A stretch of 64,000 bases of DNA from Psococerastis gibbosa (lineage: Eukaryota; Arthropoda; Insecta; Psocodea; Psocidae): assembly GCA_963971405.1 (NCBI GenBank), contig OZ020488.1:31639089-31703088 (forward strand), read 5' to 3'. Numbering within the stretch: the stretch's first letter is position 1; the number at the start of each line of letters is the position of its first letter. The position numbers were made by a program, and so were the translations under genes. Of this stretch, positions 46,119 through 57,081 are shown one piece after another. Below the pieces are notes generated by a model. The model worked only from the letters and a program-made list of their open reading frames with translations, searched no databases and was not told where the DNA came from.

Positions 46119-46979
46119 GTCAAGCTTTTCACGAAGGACTTCGTAATGACCTGTCGCCCGGAGCCTTGCAATGGGTAAGGCCGCCGCTGGCACAAAATAG
46201 AATAGAATAAAATACCGTATTGTAGTCAGCCTCAAAATAAATGTATAACATAATTACCGTTTTATGCATAGATATATACATACATTACGTAACATACTAT
46301 ACTTGTGGCTGGCAAGTATATACTAGACATCTGTCACGTGAGATGCTGTCCACGACAAGATAAGTAGTGGTCTGGAACCGATCAAAACAGAAGCAAAACA
46401 AATGCATGATATGTGACGGAGCTATTTTAACAAATGGATCTGTCCTAATGTCATGAATGAGCTAGCAACCCGTTCAGTAGGCGATGCATTGTCGCTTGGA
46501 CAGTTTGAAAAATTTATTTTATCCAATGGGGAAGAGAGTGATGAGGCCAGATGGAGGTACTAAGGTTCCAGTAGTTGTGTAGATTTACGACCACGTATTA
46601 ATCCTGCGCTCTAGGAGAAATCAGATGATTTGTTCGGCCGTCTGCCTTATTAATGGGACCTGCCACTCCTAGCCAACCTCGTTATGGCTCTATCATGCCA
46701 CTCCTATTCTCCACTCAGTCTCTTCTAGCCATTAATCATTAGACTTAAAAATGTTTTTTTTTTTAGAATGTAATCGCTTTCTAGACCACAGGGCTACTAA
46801 TAACCAGACATGTTTGGAGTTTACTCATAGAACTACTGTAGCATGTGACTCCTGACTTTTATTGCGGAAAATATCTGTTGTTGTACTTCCCTGGGACTAA
46901 TCGAATTTTAGCAGAGTTTGGATGTCAGGCGAATAGCTCATTAAATAAAGTATAATTATATTTATATCTTACTTCTTAC
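46119..46979. other. Unannotated
   Basis: No gene or known repeat. Confidence 0.45.
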
Positions 46980-47100
46980 TTCGGCCAGTGGTTAAGATGA
47001 CGCCCTGGTTGTGGATCGTGGGTTCGAATCCCGCCAAGTCCAGTTTTTTCATATCCTCTAATTTCGGTTGTAACGAGGAGGTTAGCTCTTCAACCAAAGT
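46980..47100 (+). repeat. tRNA-derived SINE (family 1), best-preserved head
   Basis: GGCCAGTGGTTAAGATGACG (A box), GTGGGTTCGAATCCCGCC (perfect B box), then AGTCCAGTTTTTTCATATCC and TCTAATTTCGGTTGTAACGA. The anticodon stem region is collapsed (CCCTGGTTGTGG), so it is a SINE and not a working tRNA gene. Confidence 0.82.
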
Positions 47101-47219
47101 TAATTTAATTTCAGTGTTATACCTTTATATACCATATAATACTTCAATATCAGATAAAGTTGCTAGAGGAGAAAAAAAAATAAAATAAATTATTGTAGTA
47201 TTTATAGTGAAGGAACACG

Positions 47220-47505
47220 CAGTGGCGGCGCTAGAAATTTTAAGGTGGGGGGGGGGCCATGGGGGGCATGACTTCTATCTGGGGGGGCCAATGAAAAAAC
47301 AAAACATTTTTCATTGGGAGTAGGTATAATGAAAGTAAGTAAAATGTAACCAGTTTTAATACTGACCGTTTTGAATTACTAAAATTCTGCTAGATATAAC
47401 ATGTAAAATATCTCATAAGTGGGGGGGGGGGGCCCAAGGGGGGCCAGAGGAACTTTCGGGGGGGGGGGGCAGGCCCCCCCGGGCACCCCGGTAGCGCCGC
47501 CACTG
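47220..47505. mobile_element. hAT-like MITE with 8-bp TSD GGAACACG
   Basis: CAGTGGCGGCGCTAGA at the left and GTAGCGCCGCCACTG at the right; perfect 8-bp duplication GGAACACG (47212-47219 and 47506-47513). Poly-G tracts occupy both sides, with a large one before the right end. It looks recent, because both duplication and termini are intact. Confidence 0.9.
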
Positions 47506-47777
47506 GGAACACGATTCCGACCATCCGGACGATCGAAGTCCAAAGGAAAATTTCAAGTTGTCAATTCAACAAAAACAAATTATCCTTTAGAGTCTAAATT
47601 AAAGTACAAGCCTAGCGGCAAAATTTTGTTACATCAAGCATAATTGTGCATGGTTGCATAATCATAAATCCGCAGACATTAATATTATAATGTTTCATTA
47701 ATATAATGTAGTTTGGACTGCTTTATAGCATAATACCATTCACAAAAAACACACAGTTCCTTCGCTGTGGCTATATT
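47506..47777. other. Unannotated spacer between hAT-like elements
   Basis: No gene seen. Confidence 0.4.
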
Positions 47778-48258
47778 CAGTGGTGGAGGGTGCATGTAAG
47801 GCGCATGCAATGCCGCATTACACTCAACAAATCCATAGAATGTATTATGAGCTTCGTTGAAATCTATATGAAGCCGCGAGCAAATAACATAGTGTGAGCA
47901 TGATGTTTTCAACGCAGTCTAAGAAAATTAAAAATCTCGACAGGTTGATTTCAAATCAAGGCCGTAGCCAGGGGGGTTCATGGGGGTTACCCCCCCCCCC
48001 CCCCGAAATGAAATGGCTTGACACTAGATAGAATCGGAAATTGGGAGGAAAAATAAAAACTACAATGTAATATCCAATGAAATTTCTGAACCCACCCAAA
48101 TAAAATCCTAGCTACGGCCTTGATTCAAATGTTCTCTTTTTGTTTTCTTTTTACGAAGATAGAACATGCTAAATAAAATGATGCGTGTTTTCCACTTAAT
48201 AAACTTAAATAAATAATTGCAAGCATTACTCTCGCTACTATCCCACGTTCCGCCACTG
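47778..48258 (+). mobile_element. hAT-like element hosting a nested MITE
   Basis: CAGTGGTGGAGGGTG at the left, CACGTTCCGCCACTG at the right (imperfect terminal repeat), flanked by GCTATATT (47770-47777) and GCTAGGTT (48259-48266), 6 of 8 identical. Paralogue at 26994-27308. Removing the nested element restores collinearity. It is non-coding. Confidence 0.8.
47957..48123. mobile_element. hAT-like MITE nested at a proven target site
   Basis: CAAGGCCGTAGCCAGG to CCTAGCTACGGCCTTG, flanked by TTTCAAAT (47949-47956) and ATTCAAAT (48124-48131). The paralogous element at 26994-27308 has a single ATTCAAATG and no insert, so this MITE inserted after the two copies separated. A poly-C tract lies near the left end. 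Confidence 0.92.
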
Positions 48259-48264
48259 GCTAGG

Positions 48265-48500
48265 TTATTGTTTTTTAAGGACTTTTTATGGACCCAGGCC
48301 TACTTCTAGTGGCCCATGTCCAATGTCATCAACATTATTTGTATTGTTTCCGTAAGATTTCTGGCCATTGGCAAACTGGTACCTACCCTGACTACAAGTG
48401 ATAATGGACAAGATTACCATTAACGCAATGGAACTGGCGAAAGTATGACTTAACCAAGTACAGATACGAGTCCTGCCACTGGCTATACTATATAAACACA
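48265..48500 (-). repeat. Dispersed repeat, inverted paralogue of 11806-12115
   Basis: AAGGACTTTTTATGGACCCA, GGCCATTGGCAAACTGGTA, GATAATGGACAAGATTACCA and CCAAGTACAGATACGAGTC correspond in order to the reverse of 11806-12115. It starts just after the hAT-like element ending at 48258. Confidence 0.65.
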
Positions 48501-49675
48501 TGATTTCATTCAGTTGTAGTGATAGAAACCCTATCCTGGACCCGGCTCTGACCCAACGCAAAAACGAAAATAATCCTCTGAACGGGTAACATATTCATCA
48601 ATCTCCTCCCGACAAAGTTAGCGAATTTACCACTGGAGGCGCTGATAGTAAATCAAAATATATGCGCGGTTGTGTAGCATGCACAGGTTTCCAATCAGGG
48701 GCTATTGGAGCGTCAACTGCAGGAGATTTATGTGCATGATAAGCTGCATTACATAAGATGGATGGCCGCGATATGGATTATAATATTAAAACAATGTATG
48801 ATTTACTACCACGCATTTTTAATCTTGATCGGCCAGTGTTACCCGTCAGAGTTTTATGTTCTCCATAGTCGTTCCAAGGCTTCATTACGTCACGTGCATA
48901 TACATATTTAATTTTGCCGTTGAAACATATCACGCCATAATTAATAACTAAACTGTCATTTTGTGACACATTTATAGGACTTGTTTAGACCATCGCTATC
49001 ATCTGTGGGTTCAGTAATGAGAAAGTTGCTAGCCGGCGATATGGCATAATTTATAGTCCGATCATGTTGGTAAGCATTGTAATTCTACGAACTAAAGAAT
49101 ACCTACAAAATGAACCTGTATGAGTGAAGCCATTGTCCGCCACTGAATGGCTGGCTAGCTCAAAAACACTTCGATCTCCGCACTTAAAAACTAAGTCGTA
49201 TGTTAAAATAGCATATTCGTGCTTGGATTTCAGGACGTTGCATGATCCGGTACAAGACATACAGTAAATTTAAATTTAATACTTATATTACCACATAAAC
49301 AAGTCCGTATTTAATATAACTTTATAATATGAGTAGTAGTAAATAAAATGCATCTCCGTCAAACTACTCGTTGTCGGGTTTTACGACACATTCATGTCGG
49401 CCATAAGCCATAACTCAAACTTTATAGCCTCCTAATGAGGCTATAGAATGTGGACTTAATTGGACTCAGTCTATCACACAACAAAACTATTACCGACCGG
49501 ATGGCTTTACTCATTATTAATGTAAGTACTCGTCGTAATATTTGACGTTTTACACACCGGTGATGGTTATATTGTAGCCAGTGGCCAGTGGGCTGCAAAT
49601 CTGAAATAGGTATAAGGGCCGGTATGTAATGCTAAATTTCATTGTTAAGGTTATTACTCAGGGCCACTTGATTAA
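48501..49675. other. Unannotated
   Basis: Short ORFs on both strands without motifs. No gene is supported. Confidence 0.4.
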
Positions 49676-50400
49676 GTACCTGCAATGTTGTATGATATAT
49701 TGTATAACAATCAAGAAATTTGTATCCTAACCGATTCCAGATTAGCTCTTCAAGCACTGTCACGGTCATTTCCAGGACCCTATCACTTTCGTATGGAAGA
49801 AACAAGAGAGCTAATGAAAATTTAATAAGCAAACAAAATAAGATAACGATGCAGTGGATCCCTGCTCACTGCGGTGTCTCTCGAAATGAAATAGCTGATA
49901 GCATAGCAAAAGATGCGGCAAAAATGGCACCCATTCAAGAACCCCAGTTTTCATCAACACACTGTGAGAATGCTGCTGACAGAGTCCTACTTCAAGAATG
50001 GATACAGAGATGGAGGGTTTTCCCCACTAGCAGAGCCCTGTACGCAATGCAACCTAAGCCGGCTTCAGCAGTACAATATCGCGGGATAAACAGAAGCGTT
50101 GCATCCTTTGCTGCTAGAGCAAGAACAGGTAACATTACTACCAATGAATACTTGCACTGTTTCCATCTAATCGAATCTCCAGTATGCCGTGCATGTGGTC
50201 CAGGTAATGAAACACTGGAGCACAGACTCCTGCAGTGCTCGGCCCCATGCACACAACGGGACAAACTACGCGATCAGGTTGGACACAAGGAGGGCGGACA
50301 TCAAAAGATCCTGTGCACGCCGAACATGTAGACACTAACATCAAGGGCATTTCTGAGACATCAGGCAGTCGGCATCACCTGAGCTGGAAGCCCTGTACTA
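49676..50400 (+). mobile_element. Non-LTR ORF2 C-terminus with RNase H, frameshifted
   Basis: The frame starting before 49724 reads YNNQEICILTDSRLALQALS, the RNase H strand with the catalytic Asp in TDSR. After a frameshift near 49800 the frame continues KITMQWIPAHCGVSRNEIAD, where His and the final Asp are catalytic positions of LINE-type RNase H. Further on, SPVCRACG...ETLEHRLLQC is the C-terminal knuckle. The frame ends at a stop near 50329, short of the usual end, and neighbouring frames carry a few more similar codons. No reverse transcriptase precedes it, so it is a 3' fragment of an I/Jockey-type element. Once active, the RNase H would remove RNA from the RNA-DNA hybrid after target-primed synthesis. 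Confidence 0.8.
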
Positions 50401-50534
50401 AGAAGTAAGAAGTAAGTATAGAAAGGGAGCTTCAAATTTTCCTATTCCCTGGTTGGTTGAGGATTTTGAGAAATTACTTCTATTGAGTACATGGTACACA
50501 TCGCAAAGGTTTCCATTTAAATACCGGATCGAGA

Positions 50535-50660
50535 CTGAAATTACAGGATTTAGAAAAAAACTGGACTTGGCGGGATTTGAACCCACGATCTACGACTATC
50601 CGGGGCCTCGTCTTAACCACTGGAAGTCCAACAAGTCTAACAAGTCTAGTGTCTGCTATA
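50535..50660 (-). repeat. tRNA-derived SINE (family 1), minus strand
   Basis: The minus strand reads CAGTGGTTAAGACGAGGCC, GTGGGTTCAAATCCCGCC and AGTCCAGTTTTTTTCTAAATCC. TCCAACAAGTC/TAACAAGTC just outside the head (50627-50647) is a short direct repeat. Confidence 0.78.
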
Positions 50661-52239
50661 AATCCTCTAATTATATGCTCTTTGACAACATTCGTATTGC
50701 TAGACAGGTTAGCCCAGCTACACAACTATCTAACCGAACAGGTCTGTGGGCTGACTTTATTGCATAAAGCTTTGCCTTTATTCAATATATTCCTCGAGAT
50801 ATTATTGTATATTATTTACTGCAAAGCAATATTCTTTATAAAGTACCACCCACTTCGGCAGCAAAATTCTAAATGTACGCCCATATACAGTTTTGTTCTG
50901 TCAAAGGCAGACGTATAATAAATAAGTTGCCAGCACTGAAGAATGAGGTAGGGTAGTAAAATGTCCGACCAAATATCTGATTGATGACGCAAACGATGTA
51001 TATGAAGGAACACGAAATGGGGACGACGTGTCTTTAGAAAACAGCTCGAATGACAAATGAAGAGGGGGATGGTTGTGTCGTATATAACAACGACTCTCAC
51101 CTGCCCGGAAATGTTTATCATTTACCAATGCTCAATATACCCATCAATTTTATACTGTAGGTATAAGCCGAAGCGATAATAAGCATCCTTTACCAAGGGT
51201 GTCCCCAGTTCTTGGACTAGGGGATACGCGTACCGCGTATGGACCTAGATATTGCGTAATGTGGGCATACGATGGCTGGTTTGAGGCTTGGCTTGCAAGT
51301 TCCCATTGAAGAGCAGGTTCCTTTTGTGGTTTCTTGGCTATAGTTTTATGTATTTTTACCCTCCAATAATGAGGATAGGATTAATATTAAGCGCTCACGT
51401 GGTTTGGGGTTTACTTATACAGTATGTTTGAATTTTTCCTACGCCTGATAGTATGGAGGCTCATAAGTACTAAACCAGATTTGTGTCAATCTTATTATAT
51501 TGAACCATTACTAGTATCATAATTAATTTCATCCATTGCATACTATCGTATAAGAAGGACTGTGCCTCACAAAGTGACATGGAATCTAAGAAGAGTAATG
51601 CTAAATAACGAAGAATGTAATGCATACAATAAACACCGTTTGTAGCTGTTGCGTGAAACACACTTTATAATAAGATTTGACACCCATCAGGGACGTCGTT
51701 ACATCATTTAGGTATGTGCCTTTCCGTTATAGTATAATAAAAAGTAATGAATCTGAAAGTAGGTAATAGAAAAAAAGCAATCTAGCTGGCGAATTAAATT
51801 AATTCAGCCGGCAATAAAAATGAATAATAGAGAGAGAGCTATAAACCTATAGCTTGTGTGAAAAGGGACCACAAAAAGCTGCCGAGCTAACATGTGATGA
51901 GAAAAGGAGTAACCTGGAGTTGTAGGATATCACTGACATGAAAGGATAGAATGGGGAGGTCAACACGACTGACAGATATAGATGATCGGCAGGGTGGGGG
52001 TAAAAGAAACGGGAAGTGGAACCATCAATCTTGCCGTGACGCTTGCTCCTTAGTGGCGTCATCAACTGCCAATTACCACATCCATCATACCAGCTTATTA
52101 ATCACCCTCCCCGTCACAACGCAGCGCCGTATTCCTCCATTGAAACCTTCACCCTTCGTGGCGGCAGTGCCGTCACTATTACTGAATACTACACCGATGC
52201 GTTCGAGTGATATCACTACTGCTTCTTCTTCTGTCAAAA
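50661..52239. other. Unannotated 1.6 kb
   Basis: No recognised gene or repeat. Confidence 0.45.
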
Positions 52240-52565
52240 TCTATCTAGCAGCTAATCTTTCCATCTTCTTCATTCATATCTCTGTCTGTTCTCTTCAGTT
52301 CCAAGTACGTTCCGCATCTCCCCTGAGGTCTTCTTTGTTCAGCATTGGCATTGATGCCCTCTTCTATTATAGTATTAAGAAGTTCTTCTTGTTTTGAACT
52401 GGTGCCCTATCCACTTAGCTCTTCACGCGAATAATGTACCTTGTCTCGCTGCAGTACAATATGATCCAAACCAGTGTTTTAAGCAGATGTTTTCTAATAT
52501 TTAATATGCAGTTAGATTCAAAAATTTCTGACTTTTGTTTAAAGGCCAGTCTGGCTACGTTATCA
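52240..52565 (-). mobile_element. Reverse-transcriptase remnant, duplicate A (shorter)
   Basis: Blocks TCCATCTTCTTC, CCAAGTACGTTCCGCATCTC, GGCATTGATGCCCTC, AGTGTTTTAAGCAGATGTTT and TAAAGGCCAGTCTGGCTACG repeat those of 52600-53090 in order. About 110 bp present in copy B (52790-52925) is missing here. Confidence 0.75.
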
Positions 52566-52599
52566 TTAATAACTTGAAACAACAAAGCAGGAACAAAGC

Positions 52600-53090
52600 A
52601 GCAAATCTCTCCATCTTCTTCTCCATTCGTCTATGTCTCGTTCTCTTCAGTCCCAAGTACGTTACGCATCTCCCTTGGCGGTCTCCTTGTTCGGCATTGG
52701 CATTGATGCCCTCAATCGTTTCTTCTATTACGGTGTTTAGGAGTCATTCTTGTCTCTGAACAGGTGCCCCATCCACTTGACTCTTCTCGTGGATATAGTG
52801 GTTAGTAGCGACCTTCTTACTTTTATCATTTGGAGCACCTTTTCGCTTGATAATTTCACTAAGTTATTCTTTTATAAAACCGCGTCTTAAAGGCTTCAAA
52901 CTTCTTCGGTATTTTTCTTTAATGTACCATGTCTCGCTGCTGTACAATATGTTCCAAACTAGTGTTTTAAGCAGATGTTTCCTAATATTTATGTCGATGC
53001 TGTTAGATTTAAATATTACTGACTTTTGTTTAAAGGCCAGTCTGGCTAGATCATCGTTACTAACTTGAAAGAGTTTAACCAATATGAGTT
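52600..53090 (-). mobile_element. Reverse-transcriptase remnant, duplicate B
   Basis: The minus strand reads DLARLAFKQKSVIFKSNSID then INIRKHLLKTLVWNIL and YSSETWYIKEK. This is the thumb-region motif (R..L.KT.VW.....GSETW) of a common animal LINE. Lower down, frames give VKWMGHLFRDK and VIEETIEGINANAEQG, the tail motif. Multiple frameshifts are present. Together with copy A it is a direct duplication. Confidence 0.7.
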
Positions 53091-54182
53091 TCCTACTCCC
53101 TGTTTAATTTGTGATAACGCAACCTTCTTTCTATCCATTTGCCAACTGCCATCTGCAGACACAGACGGTACTGGCTTGTGATTTGCAATGATTGACGTCA
53201 CGCGCCCTCGGCTTACAAGTCTCACGACCTTTATAAAAGGGTCTGGGTGGGTGGCACCTATTAAACTAAAGACAAGCCTAAGTGTACAATAAAAATATAC
53301 AAAATATGTACCATTCCTTATATGCATTGTAACAAGGGCTATGAAATATTAGCCATTAAACAAAAGTTGCATCGATTGACTGTCAGCGTCCGTCTATTTA
53401 GTGAAAGGAAAGAAATAGACATAGTTATGGCGGATTGACAGGGAACAGGACAGACAATGGGATATGCAGAGTCATTACATCCTAGGAGAAACAGTTGGAC
53501 ACGAGATGGTATCGCACGCCACTGCCACATATTGGGACGGGACCCATTCGTCATTTACCCATGAGTGCCCCGCTCCATGTACAGGGTGTTGTTTGTTAAA
53601 ATGGTCTGGTCGAAAATATAATCACGACCACACGGGGAACCAGCGAATTCTTCGAAGAACCATTCATTTGGCCATGTGTTTTTAAAGAGAGTCATTGACG
53701 ACGAGACGACCGGGTAGCCACAGCTGAGCTGGCTGGTGATATGGATAATGGTTCATGCTCATCAAACCAACATAAAAAACTTATCAAAATATATTATACT
53801 GAGGCGGTTCCCTACGTTAAAGTAGTCAAATTAACTTTTTCCAACATTTTTCCAACATGGGGGAAAGTGGTTCGCCAAAATGAATCTTCATCACTATTGT
53901 AGTAGCCGAAGCCTATAAATACAATGTATCAGAAGGAATCTCTATCTGCTCTATACACTCTACAGTTTGTTTATTAATAAAATTAATACTTAGCTCCGCG
54001 CTTAACGCTTGGTCTCCCGGCACGTTATCTTAAGTAATTAGTTTATGGTAATAACAGTGTTTACATAATATACTGTATAGGCCTATACAATAGTATAATG
54101 TAGGAAAAACCTAATTTGCGAGGATATTTTCACTAACATAGATTTTTCACTGTACAAATATCCTGGTGGGTATTTCTACTAA
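53091..54182. other. Unannotated
   Basis: The ORF at 53464-53685 has no known domain. No gene is supported. Confidence 0.4.
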
Positions 54183-54566
54183 GGCGCCCATTCCACCGAC
54201 CGGCTAGGGCTATTTACAAAAACAGTGACGTGGTAGCAGACATTCAAGACTTAGGCGGGGTTTCCACCGACCTCGCATTGCAGAATTGACGGAAATGTTT
54301 ATTTTCCTCTATGCCATAGTTAAAATTGATCAATGATCATACAGTAAAATCACAAACAAATAAACTAAAATTAAAAAATGGCGTCATGGGATAAGTTAAG
54401 TACAAACATTTTAATAGATTTCTATAAAAAGAAAAATTCTAATTTCCGTCAATGTCATTTGCATTCTGCAATGCGAGGTCGGTGGAAACGCCACCTAAGT
54501 CTTGAATGTCTGCTACCACGTCACCGTTTTTGTAAATAGCCCTAGCCGGTCGGTGGAATGGGCGCC
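54183..54566. mobile_element. Double-ended palindromic MITE, copy 2 (384 bp)
   Basis: GGCGCCCATTCCACCGACCG to its complement; TAA flanks (54180-54182, 54567-54569). Inner pair 54254-54495 begins GGCGGGGTTTCCACCGACCT. The core has a plus-strand ATG at 54378 opening MASWDKLSTNILIDFYKKKN. Outer arms carry GTGACGTGGTAGCAGACATT. Confidence 0.92.
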
Positions 54567-55099
54567 TAATTAATTAATTTTATCCAGATCAAATGATACA
54601 ATATTATGAATGATTGAACTAAATAAGGGCTAGGCTACCATCCAAATCTATTCAATGAACGACGGTAATGGAGATTTATTGTAAAGAATTCCATCGCAAG
54701 GAAACATTTCTGCTTCGGTACTAAAGTAAGATTTAAAATTTATTACTGAATTTAAGGATAAACCCGTATCAATATATAGATCGATAGGAATGGACGGAAA
54801 ACAAGACCAGAAGACAAACCGAAGGGGGCGTTAAGCATTTGTCATTGCGAACCACCCCATGCCATTGCCTGGATTTATGGCGGGGATTCGACGCGCGTTT
54901 GAATGGCTGACAAGACAGAGAATAATGCCGCACGATGGACATCTCTGATGGATCGTTCTCATGTGTTGCTGCGACACTGCTGCCATCTGCGCAGCTTCGC
55001 TTTGTCATCGAACTAATAGCTTAGATTTTAACAGCAGCCACTTTTATTCCTGTTTTGATCTCTGGCTCTGACTTGGATTTTTTTTTTTTTTTTGCTTTC
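54567..55099. other. Unannotated
   Basis: A minus-strand ORF at 54769-55008 lies in a slightly GC-richer patch with no known motif. A 14-T run lies near 55079-55093. Confidence 0.4.
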
Positions 55100-55380
55100 C
55101 AATTTATACTTAGTATAAGGAAAGCTTTGTGTCGGTCAAAATTTTCGACTCCGAGATTTCAACGGATTACACGTTTTGAGGTCCCAGGAACCCAAAAAAG
55201 TGGTTTTTACGAAATGTCTGTCACTCTGTTGCTCTGTCTCTCTGTTTATTAATCGATTTCCGGGCAAACTACTCGGTCGATTTTCATGAAATTTAGCGTG
55301 TTGGTTCACAAAACTCATACCTCGAGACTGGGGGTAAAAAAATAAAAATTCCTCAATTCTCATGAAAAATAATTTTTCTG
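55100..55380 (+). repeat. Dispersed repeat with GTGTCGGTCAAAATTTTCGA motif
   Basis: AAGGAAAGCTTTGTGTCGGTC, AACGGATTACACGTTTTGAGG, then ATGTCTGTCACTCTGTTGCTC and GGTCGATTTTCATGAAATTT. This series is reminiscent of non-coding repeats scattered in many invertebrate genomes (statement from general knowledge). Only one copy is present here, so boundaries are uncertain. Confidence 0.4.
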
Positions 55381-57078
55381 CTGAACCTTTCTACCGATGA
55401 TTTCTACCTTCAGGTATGCTTTAGGTGGTCAATAGAGTAACAAAACCAAACAGGTCTTTCCAAAAAAAAAAATATTTGGTTCTGTGAAAAATATTTTTTC
55501 TTTAGGAAATTATGGAAAATTCACGCTACATTGCGTGCCCTGTCATTGCTACTACTGTTACAATGTATTGGTCTGTTGGTTCGAGAATATGCAATTGAGT
55601 TTTAAGGGGTTTTTAATACATTGAGGTGGAGGTGGTATTCGTGCTACGGTTGCAGAGGCACCTAGGACTAACCCGAATTAATTGAAGCCAGATCGCAAAT
55701 GCTCCTCGAAAAGTGTAAATGGGAAGTTTTAAGTAGCCTTATCAACAATAATGATTGTCTTCTTCACCCATTGGGTCTGCGCCGGCAATGGCGCACCGGG
55801 CTCTGTTCAAAAGAAATGAATGGCAGGAGGTTGAGGCGGATTAATACAGCTGTCATCAGACCAAGAATGGGAAGAGAGAATGGTTGTTATAATTGTTTGG
55901 AGCGAGGAGATCACTGGTGCCGCACCGGCCATTATTTTGTACAACAATCAAATCATGTTTGGAGAAGAAAAATTAAAGTGTCTAAATATAATAATAAATG
56001 AGTCGAAAATGGTTGAATCATGATGAAAAGTCAATATTATGAATTGTGCTCTGTAGAGCGGGTCATTAATCATGGGGTACACTTGCCGTTTGCAGCCGTT
56101 CCCGGATTTCAAGATGGCGTCTCAAGGCAGATTCATAATATTGGTATTCTATATGATATGAGTATTGAGTATGGAATTTGCGGCAGACCTGTATTCTCAA
56201 TCCTATTATGAAGCTAGATTGAGAGTTAAATGCGCAGAAACTTACTGCGCCTGTTGAATTGTTCATTTGTTTTCCATTTACCATCGCGAGGTTGCCAGAT
56301 CCCCCCCTACGTTTCACCGCTTTCGGTAATACATAGCTTATGGTTTGGCGCCATCTATTCTATATCTTTGGTATAAAGTCACTACTTAGTCTGAATAGGT
56401 CAATTGGATACATTGATCAAATTCTTTGTATGCGATAAACCATTTATTAAAAAAAAGAGAAGATGAAATTTCAAATATTTACCCTCGCGTTGAAGGCACT
56501 CATAAATTGCCGACAGTTTTACCATACTCTAAGTCGTAACTTTTAACTTAAAAGGTAAAAGGGTTGAAAAAGACATTAAACTCACGACTGGCTATAAAGA
56601 AGGTATGGAGGGCGGTATCGGGGTAATCTCCCAGTATACATACTTTTAAATCATTCATTAACATGACACATTGCTTCCGTTCACGCAGTCACTTTATTAA
56701 TTACAAAAAAGCAACATAAAATACATAATGAACTGAATTTATTACAATTATTATACGTAAAATGTACGAGGTGACAGCTGCTTTCTTAGAAGACTAGCTG
56801 TCACTGTTGTAAGGCAATTGAGAATCGAGTTAAACAACGGCTCGGTTGCTGTGATAACACCTTTATTTCGGGATGATACATTGCTGCTATCAAAGTCCCG
56901 GCATTTTACATCCTTGTGTTACTTATAACGGAACGATGGTATATGTGAAATTCTACACACAGGTCCATTTCATATGATAAGTAGTGAAAGTAAGGGTCTC
57001 GTTGCAAAAACTCAGTAAGATACAAGGATGAAATATAAAAAAAAATCTGCTCCTTACCTAAGTTATAGAAACATGTTG
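55381..57078. other. Unannotated 1.7 kb
   Basis: The 100-codon ORF at 55699-56001 contains CYNCLERGDHWC, which does not have CCHC knuckle spacing; function unknown and probably chance. The rest is AT-rich. Confidence 0.4.
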
Positions 57079-57081
57079 TAA

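Noticed and set aside
46980..47045. Functional tRNA gene
   Set aside because: A and B boxes are good, but the anticodon arm is collapsed and the head is followed by a shared SINE body present at five other loci.
55699..56001. Retroviral-type CCHC zinc knuckle (CYNCLERGDHWC)
   Set aside because: Spacing does not fit CX2CX4HX4C and no surrounding gag-like sequence exists.
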